Assembly: GCF_002234675.1 (NCBI RefSeq)
Contig: NC_019875.2
Span: 24,084,299-24,148,298, forward strand
Reading direction: 5' to 3'
Length of the DNA: 64,000 bases
Source of the DNA: Oryzias latipes
Lineage: Eukaryota > Chordata > Actinopteri > Beloniformes > Adrianichthyidae
Position 1 is the first letter of the stretch; the number at the start of each line of letters is the position of its first letter. The position numbers were made by a program, and so were the translations under genes. Under the pieces are notes generated by a model, which saw only the letters and a program-made list of their open reading frames with translations, had not been told where the DNA came from and ran no database searches. Of the stretch, positions 1 through 13,023 are shown one piece after another.

Positions 1-1767
1 TTGAGTTACTAAAAGTGATTGTTGTTGCAAAAAAAAGGGGGGAAAAAATCACTCTGTGACTAAGAGTTCTTTATCACCAAGAATCTGTGATAAAGCCCCT
101 GCCTCTTTGCTCCTTTTCCTCTTGACGGATTTAATAGACTTGAAGATTCATCATGACGTGGAGGGAGAACATTGTCTGGGTCAGGGAAGAACAGATGATG
201 TAAGGAAGCTGGTATGTCTGAAATTGGCTGTCTGGAGGAACTTTAATGTAAAAAATAGCTTGTGTCTCCATGACAGAATTGTCCCTTTAAAAGATTGATG
301 GAGCTAAAAGAGCTTCATTCTGTTTTTTTAAGGAGCTTTAGAGGATACAAAGTAAAAAGAAGTACTCATAGTACAATTTATCTAAAAGAAAAGATAGAAA
401 GGGTACAAATTCATCTATAGGGTAACAACGAATATTATTTTTGGCTAAACTGTGACACCTAGAGTGATTTTTTTTTTTGACCTTGCTTCTTCTTGTCATT
501 TTTTTATTATAACATAAGATACTCACAAAGAGCAGAAGAAAAAACATGTTTAACAATACATGTTTCAAGTTTTGTCTACAGTCTATTAAACCAGGCTGTT
601 TGCATCCCTGAGTATAAACTAGCAGCAGCAGGTCTTCGGCTTTTCTGACAGGTGTGCATTTTGTGTGATCCTAAAGGAGCTGGGTGAGAGCTTGTCTCCT
701 GCCACCACAGCAGCTGCCGAGTGAAGATATGAGAGTGCTGCTGCCTCATCTGAAGCGCGTTGTGGTGAACAATGGCCTTCTCAGCTATCGAGTGACACTA
801 TTGTATCCCCACACGACACACTTGTAAGAGTGAACAATCTGTTCCATACGCACATTAGCAAACAAAGTATATTTTAAAGTACGACGTCTCATGATCCAAT
901 CAGTAAATTGTAAATTCAGGATGTAATTGCTGCAGTTCTAATGAACTCCTGAGGAGCCCAGTCAAAAGAAAACCACAGAGACAGAAGATGCCAGACTCAA
1001 ACCCTAATGTAGAGCATATATGACAACAAAAGCAAAAAAAAGATTACCGGTATATATATTCTGTTAAACAATTATTATGATTAATGACTCACTAATCCTT
1101 TTTTGAGTTATTTTAAAAATCGTTCCAGTGTTCTTTAAACCATCCTGTTTTAAACTGAAATCAAAAAAACCTGTTTCATTTTTTAGGACATAGTATCTTC
1201 AAAGCGACAGTTGCTCCCCCACCCCGCCCCCAAGCTTGTGGCCAACCCCCCCAGCGTATTGCCCATTTACCCCAAATTATCTTTTTTAAGCTTTATTTTC
1301 TTGTCTGCTCCTCATTTACAGTGGTTTGAATAAAAAAAATTCAGAAATGCAATTTGAAGCTTACCTTTCTTTATATATTTCCTCCATCATTGGAAAAATG
1401 ACAAAGGAACATGTTAAAAACACCAAAAACACTATTTTCATTGAAGTAGGTCTTTAAGTCTTTTACATTTTTTTCTCTATGACTATTTTATCTTCTTTAA
1501 ACATGACCATGTGTTTCAATGTTGTGTTAGAACAGTTAGGCATCAGTGTGTTATTTGTTTGTGTCCCACAGTAAAGGTACAAGAATATTCCCTCCCACAC
1601 ATCAGAAAAGTACTTCTTTCCTTTTTTCTATACCTGACTCTTGCTTTTTCTAATTGGGGTAACAGGGGTTGGGAAGTCGAGCTTTATATCAGAAATGAAA
1701 GTATGTACAATCTTTTATAAACAACTTATCTGTTTCTATGATAACTGGAGGGGGGGTCTTAATTGGA

Positions 1768-1965
1768 AGATACACTCTTAAAACATTTGGGTTAATTAAC
1801 CCAATTCTTGGGTTAGACATGCTGTGACAAATTTGGTTACTTTTTGGAACAAAACTAATTTTTTGAGTTATAATGGTTTTATTTTAACAAAAAGTATCTT
1901 AAAGACAACCCAGCTTGGGTTATTGTTTTAACTTAGGAGTTTTCAGTGTGTAGTTGGACTCAGCA
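1768..1965. repeat. MITE-like teleost repeat with 'ttgggtt' motifs
   Basis: The tacactcttaaaacatttgg start and the ttttcagtgtgta end are roughly inverted, with alternating aacccaa/ttgggtt motifs between. This pattern is common in fish MITEs. It is non-coding. Confidence 0.4.
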
Positions 1966-4519
1966 AAACTCTCATTTTACTTTGTTTGGTCCAACTGTCA
2001 ATTTTCAGAATGTTGAGTTGAGTGGAATAAACTTCAGTCAATATCCCTGAAGTACTGCTTTGCTCTTGCTAGACAGAATCCTATGGTTGATGTCACTAAA
2101 CTCAATTTCAGTTTAGAATTTTGAGAGTAATAAAAATATGGAAAGTCAGTAATTATGGACCCCATCCATAATAGTAATGTGAGGTAATTGAGAGTTTCCT
2201 TGAACTTACAAAAGTTGACCAATCGTATTTTATGAATGAGGTAAGCAGCTAAATACCTAGCCAAAGAAAAAAAAATAGGCAAAGACTTAACCTGCTTTTG
2301 GCATGCATGACAGCAGCAGGGCAAGAATCAATTCTGCATTCTTTTGGTATTGATGCTATGTTGACACGTTAGTATAAACGCTCTAATCTATTAATTTAGT
2401 ATCAAGTTCTTTCATCAAGGAAGCGTAGTATCGATGTTGTCAGTATGGGATCACACCAACGGCGTGGCAACTCCCACACATGACAAAGCACAGTAGGACC
2501 TACATAAAGCTGTCAAAATAAGGACAGTCCAACAAAAACAGTCATGCATGCAGACAGCCCCCCCCAAAACAAGCACACAAAGGAACAACTACGCACACAC
2601 AAATAACCCTCATTCTTTTGGGCATGTCTCTTTGGCTAACTACCCTCACTAATTAGCCAGAGTGAACAAAGTTCAAACCAGTACAAATGACACACCCTGT
2701 TACTGGACATTTTGTTTTATAGCTGCATACATGACATAAACATGAATCAGTTAAAGAACACTGTATCAGTGGATTAAATAGAAATTAAATGTATTATATG
2801 GCAAAAGGATACCAAAGTTCCTGACAGCTGGTTGTGTGGGAAACAGCTGATGCAATAGATAGAGACAGATCAACACAGGCAAGGAATGAGATCCAGTCTT
2901 TTTTTTTCCAAGTTGTTTTGTTTGTCCTTTCATGTGTAAATAACATTACTAATGCCAAAATTCTATTCTCATTACTCCACATAATGTATGAACTACTTGT
3001 TACTTTAAATTCCTCTCTAGGTAGTCAGACACACTGAGACTGTCCTCAGAAAGCCTTAAAGCGAAGGCTGGTGACATCATCATTTTCAGCGCCATTGTGC
3101 TACAGTTTCTACTGTTGCTCCATAGCAATTTTCCATTTTGGCCTTTTCTGGACATGTGTTGTACCTGACGGTCATTGTTCCGACAGCCTCAGACATGAGG
3201 TAAGATGGGAAAGATCCTAATGATGATGAAAAGGACAAACACCAGAAACCCTGTTCAGTGTAACTTCATGCTGCTTGTTTGTAAAATAGCTGTCAGACGG
3301 ACTGAACCCTTGTGTTTTTCAAACAGTTTTACTCACTTTTAACTCTTTTTTTTCTGCTTGACATTAACATACCCTTTTAATTTTATAAACAATACAGACA
3401 CAACTGAAATAGTTTCCATCACAGTAATGACTCAAAAATGAGCTTTTCAGTACTTTAATTTGCTTTTTTTTCACATTTTCCATTTATTTCTCTGTTGTAC
3501 AAGAAAATGCAGAATTTGTACATTACCTATTAGAAAAACCTAAACGTAAACTGTGTTTTACATTCTATCTTGTTCTAAAACTTGCAGAAGTGCTTATAAA
3601 AGCCAGAGCAGCTCCCTTTAAAAGGTGTGATTTTTTTTGTCAATAAAGTTTACATCAAAGTGTATCCAAAAGTTAAACTTAAGGCATTTTGATAAATAGG
3701 ATTTCTCGATTCAGTTATAAATGATACGAGGCCTTAGAACAACAAATAAACACAAAACATTATAAATATTGACCAAACCATATAACGAACCCTCTGAACA
3801 TACACAACCATAACTTTTTGCTATCTTGAATGCTAAAGAGACTTGTGTGTCCTCTTTTACCCTTCTGTCCTCTGTGACCCTTCTTCAAATGCTACTGCCA
3901 AACCCACAGAGGAAAGAAGGGCATGCTCAATTTTGAGCTGTTTTTACCTCAATGCCAGCTACCATGGTTCCATGGAACCATTTTTTAAACCAAATAATTA
4001 AAAACAATTGCAAGAATGGAAATATAGACAAAAATATAGATCTTTTTTTCATTGGTCTAGAATAAAAGCTGAGGCTGTGGGGTATTCTCTTGCTTCAGTC
4101 AGTGACAGCACCACATGTCAAAAATTACTTCATGGCAACCCATTGAACCACAGCTTGTCTCTCAACAACTCTGAGTCTCAAGGCCGTCCAAGCCTTGCTT
4201 GACCCTCACGGTCGAAAAACTTACCCTGGAAGGCATGTGCGTGTGTGGAGAAGAGGTGCTTAAGCTCAGAGCTGTAAGACTGAACGTTCTGAAGAGTTTC
4301 TCTTTTAACAGCAACTTGGTAACTCTCCTCCGTCTTTCGGGTGCAGCAGGATGGACCTTTGTGCTTACAAATCAGCAGATCCACATCTAGAAAAATAAAG
4401 CAGAAATGCAAATATTGATTACTTTTTCATATGTTTCCTATTCTGTATTTAAAATTATAATTCAAACATCAAAAAGACTAAAAACATTGGTTAGCCTCAG
4501 TTTAAAACTATCTTTCTGT

Positions 4520-4785
4520 CATTGATTTAGTTCAGATATTCAATGGAGTGTCTCCCCTGTGACTGGAAGGTTGTGGGTTCCAATCCAGGCTGAGTCATAT
4601 CAAAGACTTTAAAAATTGGACCCAATGCCTCCCTGCTTGACACTCAGCATTAAGGGGTTGGATGGGGGGTTAAACCACCAAATGGTTACCAAACACGGGT
4701 CTGTCTGCGGGTCACCGCTCCCCCAGGGGGGTTGGGTTAAATGCGGAGAACAAATGTCATACAAATGGGACTTTAACTTTATACC
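4520..4785 (+). mobile_element. tRNA-derived SINE fragment
   Basis: GGTTCCAATCC (about 4576) fits an RNA polymerase III B box, with a weaker A-box-like tagttcag about 45 bp upstream. The following body (gcctccctgcttgacactca, ggttaaaccaccaaatggtt, aatgcggagaacaaatg) is the familiar body of a widespread teleost SINE. No target duplication was read. Confidence 0.6.
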
Positions 4786-4844
4786 GGGACTAAAATTATA
4801 CTTTTATGACACAAAACTTAACTCCATCTACGCCATCCCCTACA

Positions 4845-4870
4845 TCAGTGGTCCCCAACCTTTTTAGGCC
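4845..4870 (+). mobile_element. hAT-type terminal sequence
   Basis: catCAGTGGTCCCCAACCTTT matches the CAGTGGTxCCCAACC terminus of common hAT elements. The other end was not found. Confidence 0.4.
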
Positions 4871-7352
4871 ACAGCTTTCATGTCAGACAATATTTTCACA
4901 GACCTGCCTGGAACTTATTTTTTTAGCTTCCAGCTTTCCTTAATTTTTTAGGGTAAAGTTTATTTCCAGGCTCTGTAAAATATCTGCAGATGATTTAACT
5001 TTATTTGTTTTCATGTAAAAACCATTAAAATGCAATTTAGATGTTCACTTGAGCCAAAAAATTTAGATTCCAACTTCAGCCTCGTAATAATAATAATAAT
5101 ATTAATAATAAAGAAACTCTCACTAAAACTAGTGTTTTCTAAATATAATGATAAATGTGAATCCCCTGTTTGAGCAACTTTATTAGCAGCATCCTCATAA
5201 CACTAGGCAACCAGTTGCTGAGTATTATGCAACATTATTATTATGGTCTGCAGGAATAGCTAAAGTCATGTTTAAAGTAAAGTCTCCTGATTTTGTGTGC
5301 TTATTGCAGGTTTATTTTATTTCTTCATTCGAAAGCTCTTCTTCTGTTTCCTCACTAGATCTTTTCTGCCGAAAGAAACTTTCCAAATATGTTTGTTTTT
5401 TATGAACTTTGCCAGCTTGGGGATTTAAGTAAGTAGCGGATGTAGTTTCGACACATGACCGAGCGACTTGACATCCGTCTAGAATGAGTCAAATGTGGTA
5501 GAGAGAATCCAGTAGTTTTCCTGTGAATATATATATATATATTCCCAGGGTCATTTCTCAACCCCAACAGCCCAATGAGATAACTCATTTTACTAGAGGA
5601 CGAGCTGGACGGGGGTGGCTGTGGGCAGGTGCTGTAACCAGAGCTTAATGCAGGGCTTCAGGGCAGACCACAACACCAGCGCCCCACCATCCAAATCCTT
5701 CCATGTAACACAATAGGGTTGCATTCTGGATGCATCTTTTCACTTTCTGCTCTCTCTGTGCTATTTGCCTGGCATATCCTTGTGAGGCCTGGTGTCTTTT
5801 AATTACTCAGTGAGGCTCTTTTTGTTTCCACTCCAGAGCCAGATCAATGAAGTCATAACTGGCTGTCCTGCAACTTCCACTCCACCGTCTTATCTTTTTT
5901 TTTCCTCCACTCCCTGCTTTCCTGCTGGGTCTTATGCCTATCAGCATGCCTCTGAACTTTTAAAATCATCCATGTCTTTTTTGAATTTGAACATGAAGAA
6001 ATCTTATAAAATGTTTGTACATATTGTCTTTCACCAATTCAACCACTGTCTCTGTTTGCTAAGTAAACTTGAAGGACTTGTGTTTCTGTCAGTCAGTAAC
6101 TGAGACCTTTCAACAACAGCCGATCATAAAACATTATGCGTAACAAGGTCTGCGTTAAAGCCTCAAGTTAACTTATGAAAGATTTTCTTCTTGTGATTAG
6201 ATCTAAATATAAGATTATAATTAAAATATTTGGAAAATGTCATTTTTACCCACAGCTACTTTGGGGCAGATCATACTGTACGTCAGTCGAATTCTTGTTC
6301 TAAAACATGCTTGTACAGGGTGTCTGTCTTCTTTCTCATTAGGCCCCTGACCCCATTCTCCCAACGAGCAGACGCTTTCTCTCCTTTTTGTTTGTTGGTT
6401 ATGTACAACACGAAAGCAATACCCAGGGACTCGCGGAATCTGGCCTGGCCCCTCCATCCCTTGCGAGTAGCTGCATGGAGTAAGTGATACCCAGAAAGAT
6501 TTTGGTTACTAAAGCCACCACCGCAGTCAGACTGCCCATGTCCCAAATATACCAGTGCAGTCATTGGAAGCCATACCACTGCTAAAGAGTCAGCTGAGTT
6601 TGCTGACGTTCATCATTCTCTCGTCACTTGAAGGAAATAAAGGCAATGTTTATTAACCGTCTGGAATTTTCAGATCATACAAAACGAGAAATGTCTTTTG
6701 CTTATCCTGCTGATACATAAAATAAATAACAAAAAATCTCGACATACTCTTAACCTTTTTTAGTTAAAAGTGCAGTAGACACATTTGGCAGTGGTATGTG
6801 CATTGAAAAATTGCCTGCATTTGATTTGCAAAGTTAGTCAAGCTCTGTCAAACTGCTTGGGGATTAAGACTCCACACAGTTTTCAAGATATGCCTCAAGA
6901 GTTTGACTGAATGAGTTTGGAAGAGTTTCTGACTTGAATAGAACATTCCTTCACATTTTTTGGCTTCGATTTTGTTATTTTGGAAAGCGAGCTACATATC
7001 ATCGGAGATCCCATGGTACACTTAACTATATGAATGTCACTTTAGACTTATTGAAAACCTGTGGCAGCAGAGGTATGCTCAAATGGACTTGTCTTCAGGC
7101 TTAACTCCTCCACTCTGAACTGGTGAAACCAGTACAGTAAATAATTAGAATATATTTTATCCTATGTTATTTCTGTTTTGCTTCCTACTTCCTTCAAATT
7201 ACACTAAGGTGTATATTTTTAATACTCAAGTACTTTTAAGGAGTGTAAAACTGCCCTATACCTAGGGATAAAATTAATCTCTATTGAATATCTTCACTGG
7301 GAATAGAAAACTTATAAAATAATTTCCACCAGGAAAAGATACATTTAATTTG

Positions 7353-7420
7353 TACGGAAGCTCTGAGCTGCCACTGCGAAAAATATCTATTTTTCGCAGT
7401 GGCAGCTCAGAGCTTCCGTA
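7353..7420. repeat. 68-bp near-perfect palindrome (33-bp arms, 2-bp centre)
   Basis: TACGGAAGCTCTGAGCTGCC opens the left arm, and its exact complement closes the right arm at 7420. The arms pair over 33 bp around a TC centre. TA at both tips would fit a miniature Tc1/mariner-like insertion. Confidence 0.9.
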
Positions 7421-10400
7421 AATTTGCATATATTGATAAAATGGGTAAAATTTTCCCAAAAAATGAAAAATGTTCAAAAAATTTACTCATTTTGTTTATA
7501 ATGTATCTTCCAAATCAGTGTGAACACGTTTTTTTTAAATAATTTTTTCAACAAACTCATTTCAGCTATAAATAATTTCATAAAAACTGGTCAAAAGGCT
7601 GCTGATTATGTTTTCCAAAGAAAATATGATTAATAATAATGAGTACTCATAAATAATGAGTACTATGAGCACATCTATCAGAAGTTAACAAAGCGTATTT
7701 ATTGATAAAATTTGATTCTTTATTTTTCTTTTATAGAACCATGTTCTAACAATTTTTTCTTTACAATGAGGTAAAATCTTGAAAGTCCAAAGATGTTCTT
7801 TGATACAATGTCATCATTAGGTCAAAGAAATGACAATTTGGTAAAAGTATCACTGAGAAAATTAACATTTCTAAGCATCAAAATTACAATCTGCAATTCT
7901 TAATGGTGGCTAAAATTAACTAAAAAACAAATACTTGAATGTAATAAAGTCACCCTGAATCACCTACTGCAAAAACAGGCTCCTAAGGAAGAAATAAGTC
8001 AAAATAATATTTCCCCATTGACAAGATTTTCTTAAAATAAGCAAAAGAGAAGCTGCTAATAAGGCAAGAAAAATGGTCTTACCAAGAAGGCTTATTTTAA
8101 GAAAAAAAAAGTCTAGCCACTAAGACATGCTTTCTCAAACTAACTTTATGTTTTTATTGAAAAACTTTCCTGATAAGATCATTTTTATTGTAAGACAGAA
8201 AATAATACAAGTATTTCTTGAAAGGAGGTTTACTTTCTTGAGAGTCAGTTTTTGCAGTGCAGTACAGAAAGTTAAGAACCGTTGCAAATCCATCAAATGG
8301 ACAGCAAACAAAAATACATTAAAGTCTTAGGAAGTATCTTTTTACAATCAACTAAAAATTCATCACTTTGACTCAAAAGTTGCACATTTTCAGTTAAATT
8401 TGTTACCTTCCATTCCCAAAGAACAGCAGTTCTTGATCTCAGATCAGCAGCAGTTTGTGTCAGTTCATGATAAAGAAAATCTGAATTGTTGCCCGGAGAG
8501 CTTGCATGCATTAAATCTGTAATGTGCTTGCACCTCAATCTTTGCTTTTTTTATTTTGTTGTGTACAATGAAGTATTGAAAAGAATTGTAAAAACAGTGC
8601 ACAAGTTGCTTAAAAACATAATTTATTCTTATGTTTTTTTGACAGACTGCAAAATAATAATAAACATCTCCACATGATAAACTCACTAACGAAAGGAATT
8701 CAGAATCTGATGCTGTCGATGCCACTAATTCTGCCCAGAAAACTTTAACGCACTCCAGATTGTAAATTAGCCTTGTGTTCTAATTCCCCAAATTGTCCTC
8801 AGGTGACAAATACCTCTCTGGCTGTTCTGAAGTTAATTTTAAGGGGCCTTAGCTTCATGGGCACATTTCCTTTGGCAACACCTCACTGCCAACCATTAAA
8901 CAAGTTAAGAACATTAAAGTGGAAAACTCAGAGCCACACATACCATGAGGTACAACCTACACAGAAAACCCTGTAGTTACAAATCCAATCACAACTAGCT
9001 ATCCTAAACCTTTAAAACAGATTATGGTGGTTGTGCTTTTACAGGTGAGCAATAAAGGTTTACTAATGTCGCTGTCTTAATATTTTCCAGAGAACTAGAA
9101 TAACTTTGTCAGACACAAGTCATTGAATTCACCCACCCGTCAGCAGGCCGTGGAAATCAGTTTTCTTTGAAGTTCTGGGATCCTTTAAACTTACAGGATA
9201 TTTACTCTCTATATATATTTGCTGTGCTTTGGACAGACCATCGTGAATAAAAACACTTCTCAAAAGGCTCTTTGCCATGTACCTGCATTTTTTGGACTAC
9301 CTTGAAGCTCAAATGGAATGTTTGGCTTCCTCCCATCCCTTGCTGGAACGGTCTGCAGCCATTGGCACAGGGTCCAAAGCCACACCAGAGGGCAGGGGTT
9401 GCACGGTCAGAGTATAAAGAGAGATTTAAGGCTGGTGTGCAGATAGATGCAGCTGCTGAAGCAGCATTTTATCAGATTGGTCTAGTCAAAGACTTCAACA
9501 GTGTTTTAGTTATTATTTAATACCATCTGTTGAACATGTGCCTTAGATGTAGCTCCCACGATTCTATTCCAACAGCAACAATAATCAAGTCTCCAAAATA
9601 TATTGTTTTAGAAATACAGATAATATTCGTCAGTGTCATTAAAAACTGTTGACACAAACAGAAGCAAGGAGAGCTACACAGAGCCAAGCCGACCTCAAAG
9701 TTACACTTATTTATGACAGATGCTGTGTAAAAACAACCTGCCTGCTTCCCTTTTCTCTAAACAAATACATTTCTTTAAAAGTCAATTATATAAATCACCA
9801 AATTATGTGCTTGACAAACGACCAAGAGTGTGTTTTTTAAGAGCATGTGGAGAAGGTCAGCTTTATGTATGAGGTGCCTCAGTGAGACCAGCCAAGTTAA
9901 AAAGGGAATCAAAATAATTGTAGCCAATCAAAGACGATGGTGAGCTTTAAAAGCTTGCCAAGGCCGTTGACACTAACTGGTTACGGATGTGGCAACATGT
10001 GATCACCCACTGAGCTGCCATTCCACTGCTATTAACACATGACCCTGCATGTGCTGAATAAAGATATAAAACACTTTATTTTGCTCTTAAATTGGTAATG
10101 ACTCATAAAATAGCGGACTTTAAAAAAAAAAGGAAAAATCCAGCAAAGTTTTTGTAATTTATTAAACATGAGTTAGAGTTTAAATGTGAGCTAACAGACG
10201 GACTGATCCCATCTCAAACCATCATCTCCAATCACCCTTCTTTTCTTCAGTGTAATGTGTCTGTTGACATTGGTGTCTTGCTGTTCTTTCCACAAAATCT
10301 CCAGAGGGAAGATAATAGCAATCTGCTGGTTATCACAAGATGTACATTTGGCTCTGCTGCACCAGAGAGGCCATAAATCACACTAGAGTCAACTTTCTGT

Positions 10401-10757
10401 CATTTATTATTGAACTTATGCTGGTGATGAAACTGCAGTGGAGATAATGACAAAGTTTTTAAATAGTAGACTAAATATTTTACCTATGAATAGCACAAAG
10501 TCAAACAAGATAGTTTAGTAATGGTACAAAACATCCATATTCAGTTAAGTTGAAACTCCTCCCAGACATGGCGGGCATTCAATTCAAATTAGATTATTTA
10601 TGAGGCACCAAAATGCCAAGAGGTAATCTCAAAACACTACAGATCAGAGAAGTTATTAGGTAAAAACCTTATTTGTACCACAAATAACAGCTGCTGAACT
10701 TTTAGTGTAAATGTTACCAAAAGGAGATTTTAAGAGTTGCAACAAAAACTAATATAA

Positions 10758-10935
10758 TTAAAGCTACAAGTAGCATTTAGCGGGCCCGAGCACGTGCGAC
10801 CGCATGGCACGAGCGACCGCCCCGTGAGCAACGCCCTGCTCGAGCCATTCTCGTCGTTTTTTCTTGTCCATTCTGGAGCTCCAAGCTATTGTTAATACGA
10901 CAGCAGCCTGGGGGGGGGGGGGGGGGGGCTGTAAT
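10758..10935. repeat. Dispersed teleost repeat starting 'gctacaagtagcatttagcgggcccgag'
   Basis: A CG-rich island in AT-rich DNA. The agctacaagtagcatttagc and gggcccgagcacgtgcgacc blocks are recognised as a common fish interspersed repeat. It ends in a run of 19 G (about 10910-10928). Element class unknown. Confidence 0.4.
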
Positions 10936-11104
10936 CTGTTGCCTTAAGGGACAAAGACTTTTGCATATAGCATGAAAAAAATTCAAGCATTGATGATAAT
11001 TGCTATCACTGTCCCTAAGGATGAGAACAATAGAACTCATTCAATTTCCACTACAATGTCTAGATGAGTGTCAGCTATGTCTGATAACTTGGCCAATTAG
11101 GTGG

Positions 11105-11668
11105 ACCGGGATCTTGCAAAGTGCAGGTGGTTAACGTCCAGTGTGATGAGTCTGTGGACGGCAACAGTACAGCATAGCTTTTGGTTTCCACAAGAGAAGA
11201 ACTCCTGACACATCTGCCCTAACAGACAACTACAAGAGGAGTTGAAATGTATAACACGGTGAAGGAGTTTTTGTGCAGAAAAAGGTACAATTAGAAAAGC
11301 TGGTAGCCATACCTGCAGACGGGGCTCCTGCTATGATCAATAGACAAACAGGTTTCATCACTCACTGTAAAGCTGACCCAGACTTTCCAAAATGTCTGCA
11401 TTACTGCTGTGTCATTCACCAGCAGGCCTTATGTGCAGAAGTGATTGGCTCTGGACATATAATGACTCTTATTCTGAAAATCGTAAACAACCTCAGCTGC
11501 AAAGCAAAACAGCACAGGATTTTTAAGGTGCTATTGGAGGAGATGTCTGTTGAATATGGTGAATATGAACATTGTGAATCTGAACTTGCATTCTTGACTG
11601 ACATTACTGGAAAACTAAACCACTTGATCTGCGAGCTGCAAGACAATGGCAAAACTATTTTTTTTTGA
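11105..11668 (+). pseudogene. hAT (Charlie-like) transposase fragment, broken
   Basis: The first part reads VQCDESVDGNSTA, then stops, then TTRGVEMYNTVKEFL: the DES-D and TTRGxxIFxxVKEF blocks of the hAT group that gave rise to ZBED/GTF2IRD2-like genes. After a frame change the frame 11273-11668 reads AIPADGAPAMINRQTGFITH, then CCVIHQQALCAEV and ELAFLTDITGKLNHLICELQ. The family segment between EEMSVEY and ELAFLTDI, including the EVRWLSRG block, is largely deleted. Stops, a frameshift and the deletion make it non-functional. Confidence 0.85.
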
Positions 11669-12030
11669 CCAGCCTGCCTGAGCCAGTGTTTTTCTTGTGG
11701 GGATCTTTTCTGCCAGGGCTTGTCAGCTTGGTCAGTGGATGTTGCTGCAGTTGTCTCCCTTGCTGGGACAGCTGGAGTTAAACACAGCAGCTCACGGCTC
11801 TGAAGTGGACCCCGTTGCTGTCCCAGTCTGGATGGGCACTGTGGCGATGTTCCAATGGCCAGGCTGGCTCCTGGTATAAAGAGATTCCCAAATACCATTT
11901 CCTAACCGCAGAGCCAAGGATGTGTTTACATGTTTAGGTCAAAAATGTGATGGACAGCTTCATGTTGTCTAAACATGCCACCCTGTTATTAATCCAGTTG
12001 ATATGGTTCTCCATCTGTGTCTAGGTGATA
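11614..12030 (+). repeat. Upstream copy of a local duplication (hAT 3' end)
   Basis: The blocks ggaaaactaaaccacttgat, ttcttgtggggatcttttct and gatatggttctccatctgtg recur in the same order at 14437-14620. About 255 bp in this copy (around 11740-11995) are missing from the other. Confidence 0.75.
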
Positions 12031-12471
12031 GAAAAGCATTTTTTTTTATATTTAGAGCTCTAAGCAAACAAACAGTTGTCTATATAAAAGAGCTTTTACA
12101 ATTGTGCACTTTTAGCAGGTCTCTGAGTTCATGTGACCAATGTATGGTGGATTTTCACAGACCTTGTTTAAAACTGAAGGTGAGAGAGACTTAGAGAAAT
12201 GGCTTCATTGTTCTGGAGTACTTTGTTTCATCCACAGAAGAGTAGAATTGGTGATTGATTTTGAAAAGCTGCTGAAAAAAGTATCTTTTTCAAATTGCAA
12301 TTTCTAACTTGGGTTTTACATTTTGTGTTCCATTTTTTGTGCTTTATTTGGGAAGCATTTGTTATTTGTTTGGTGTTTTTAAGGTTCTGCAAATATACAC
12401 ATCATTTTTTAGAGACATTTGTTATCAGTTGTGTTTGTTGATTTGTAGTTTAATTTCATTGGATGTATAGA

Positions 12472-12890
12472 TGTCGTGTGGGGGGGAGGCTCGAGAGCAG
12501 GTAGGACCCAGGCGCAGAGACGGGAGGCAAACGGGTTCAGGGCAAGTGGGTTTATTTAACTAACAAAAAGCGCTGCAGAGCAGGATGACAAAACTAAAAA
12601 CAAAAACTTACTGTGGCATGGCAAGGGACATGGACGCCAGACAAGAAGACGTGATCAACATGAGCAGAAGTTAATGGACCAGCACAGGAGGAAGGGAGAG
12701 ACAAGACTTATATACAGACAGGGCAGACAAGACACAGGTGAACACGATTAGGGCAGATGGGGACCAAAGGAAGTAAAACTCAAAAACATGACAAGACAGG
12801 AAACCTTTCAAAATAAAACAGGAAACAGAACCAAACAAGACAGAACAAGAACTAAAGCGAAAAAAAAGACAACAAACTGAAACCATGACA
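12472..12890 (-). mobile_element. Solo LTR, 419 bp, with 5-bp TSD
   Basis: On the minus strand it begins TGTCATGG and ends CACGACA, and is flanked by ATAGA at 12467-12471 and 12891-12895. It has the order expected of U3-R-U5: a TATATAAG box at 12707-12714 and an AATAAA signal at 12551-12556. There is no internal retroelement sequence beside it, so it is a solo LTR left by recombination. Probably Gypsy-type, but that rests on general appearance. Confidence 0.82.
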
Positions 12891-13023
12891 ATAGAAAGGA
12901 AAAGAAGTTCAAACATTGATTATAAAAAAGGATATAAGAGATAAAAAAAAAGAAAAAGGAAAAGAAAAAAGATAAAATATTGATTTAATTGCATTTTGAA
13001 TGAATAAAAAACAATGATTAATA

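Larger units (their letters stand above)
1..11104. other. fgf12 intron 4 (left part): no gene recognised
   Basis: AT-rich, with only the small repeats listed (1768, 4520, 4845, 7353, 10758), a TAA run near 5087 and a TA run near 5528. I looked on the minus strand for the missing fgf12 terminal exon (a CMYREPSLHEIGE-like stretch) and did not find it. Small open frames such as 6221-6579 (minus) and 9272-9520 (plus) match nothing known. Confidence 0.6.

Noticed and set aside
6221..6579. Overlapping minus-strand frames possibly containing the last fgf12 exon
   Set aside because: No CMYREPS-like sequence; an AG before CTACTCGCAAGG exists, but the reading matches no FHF C-terminus.
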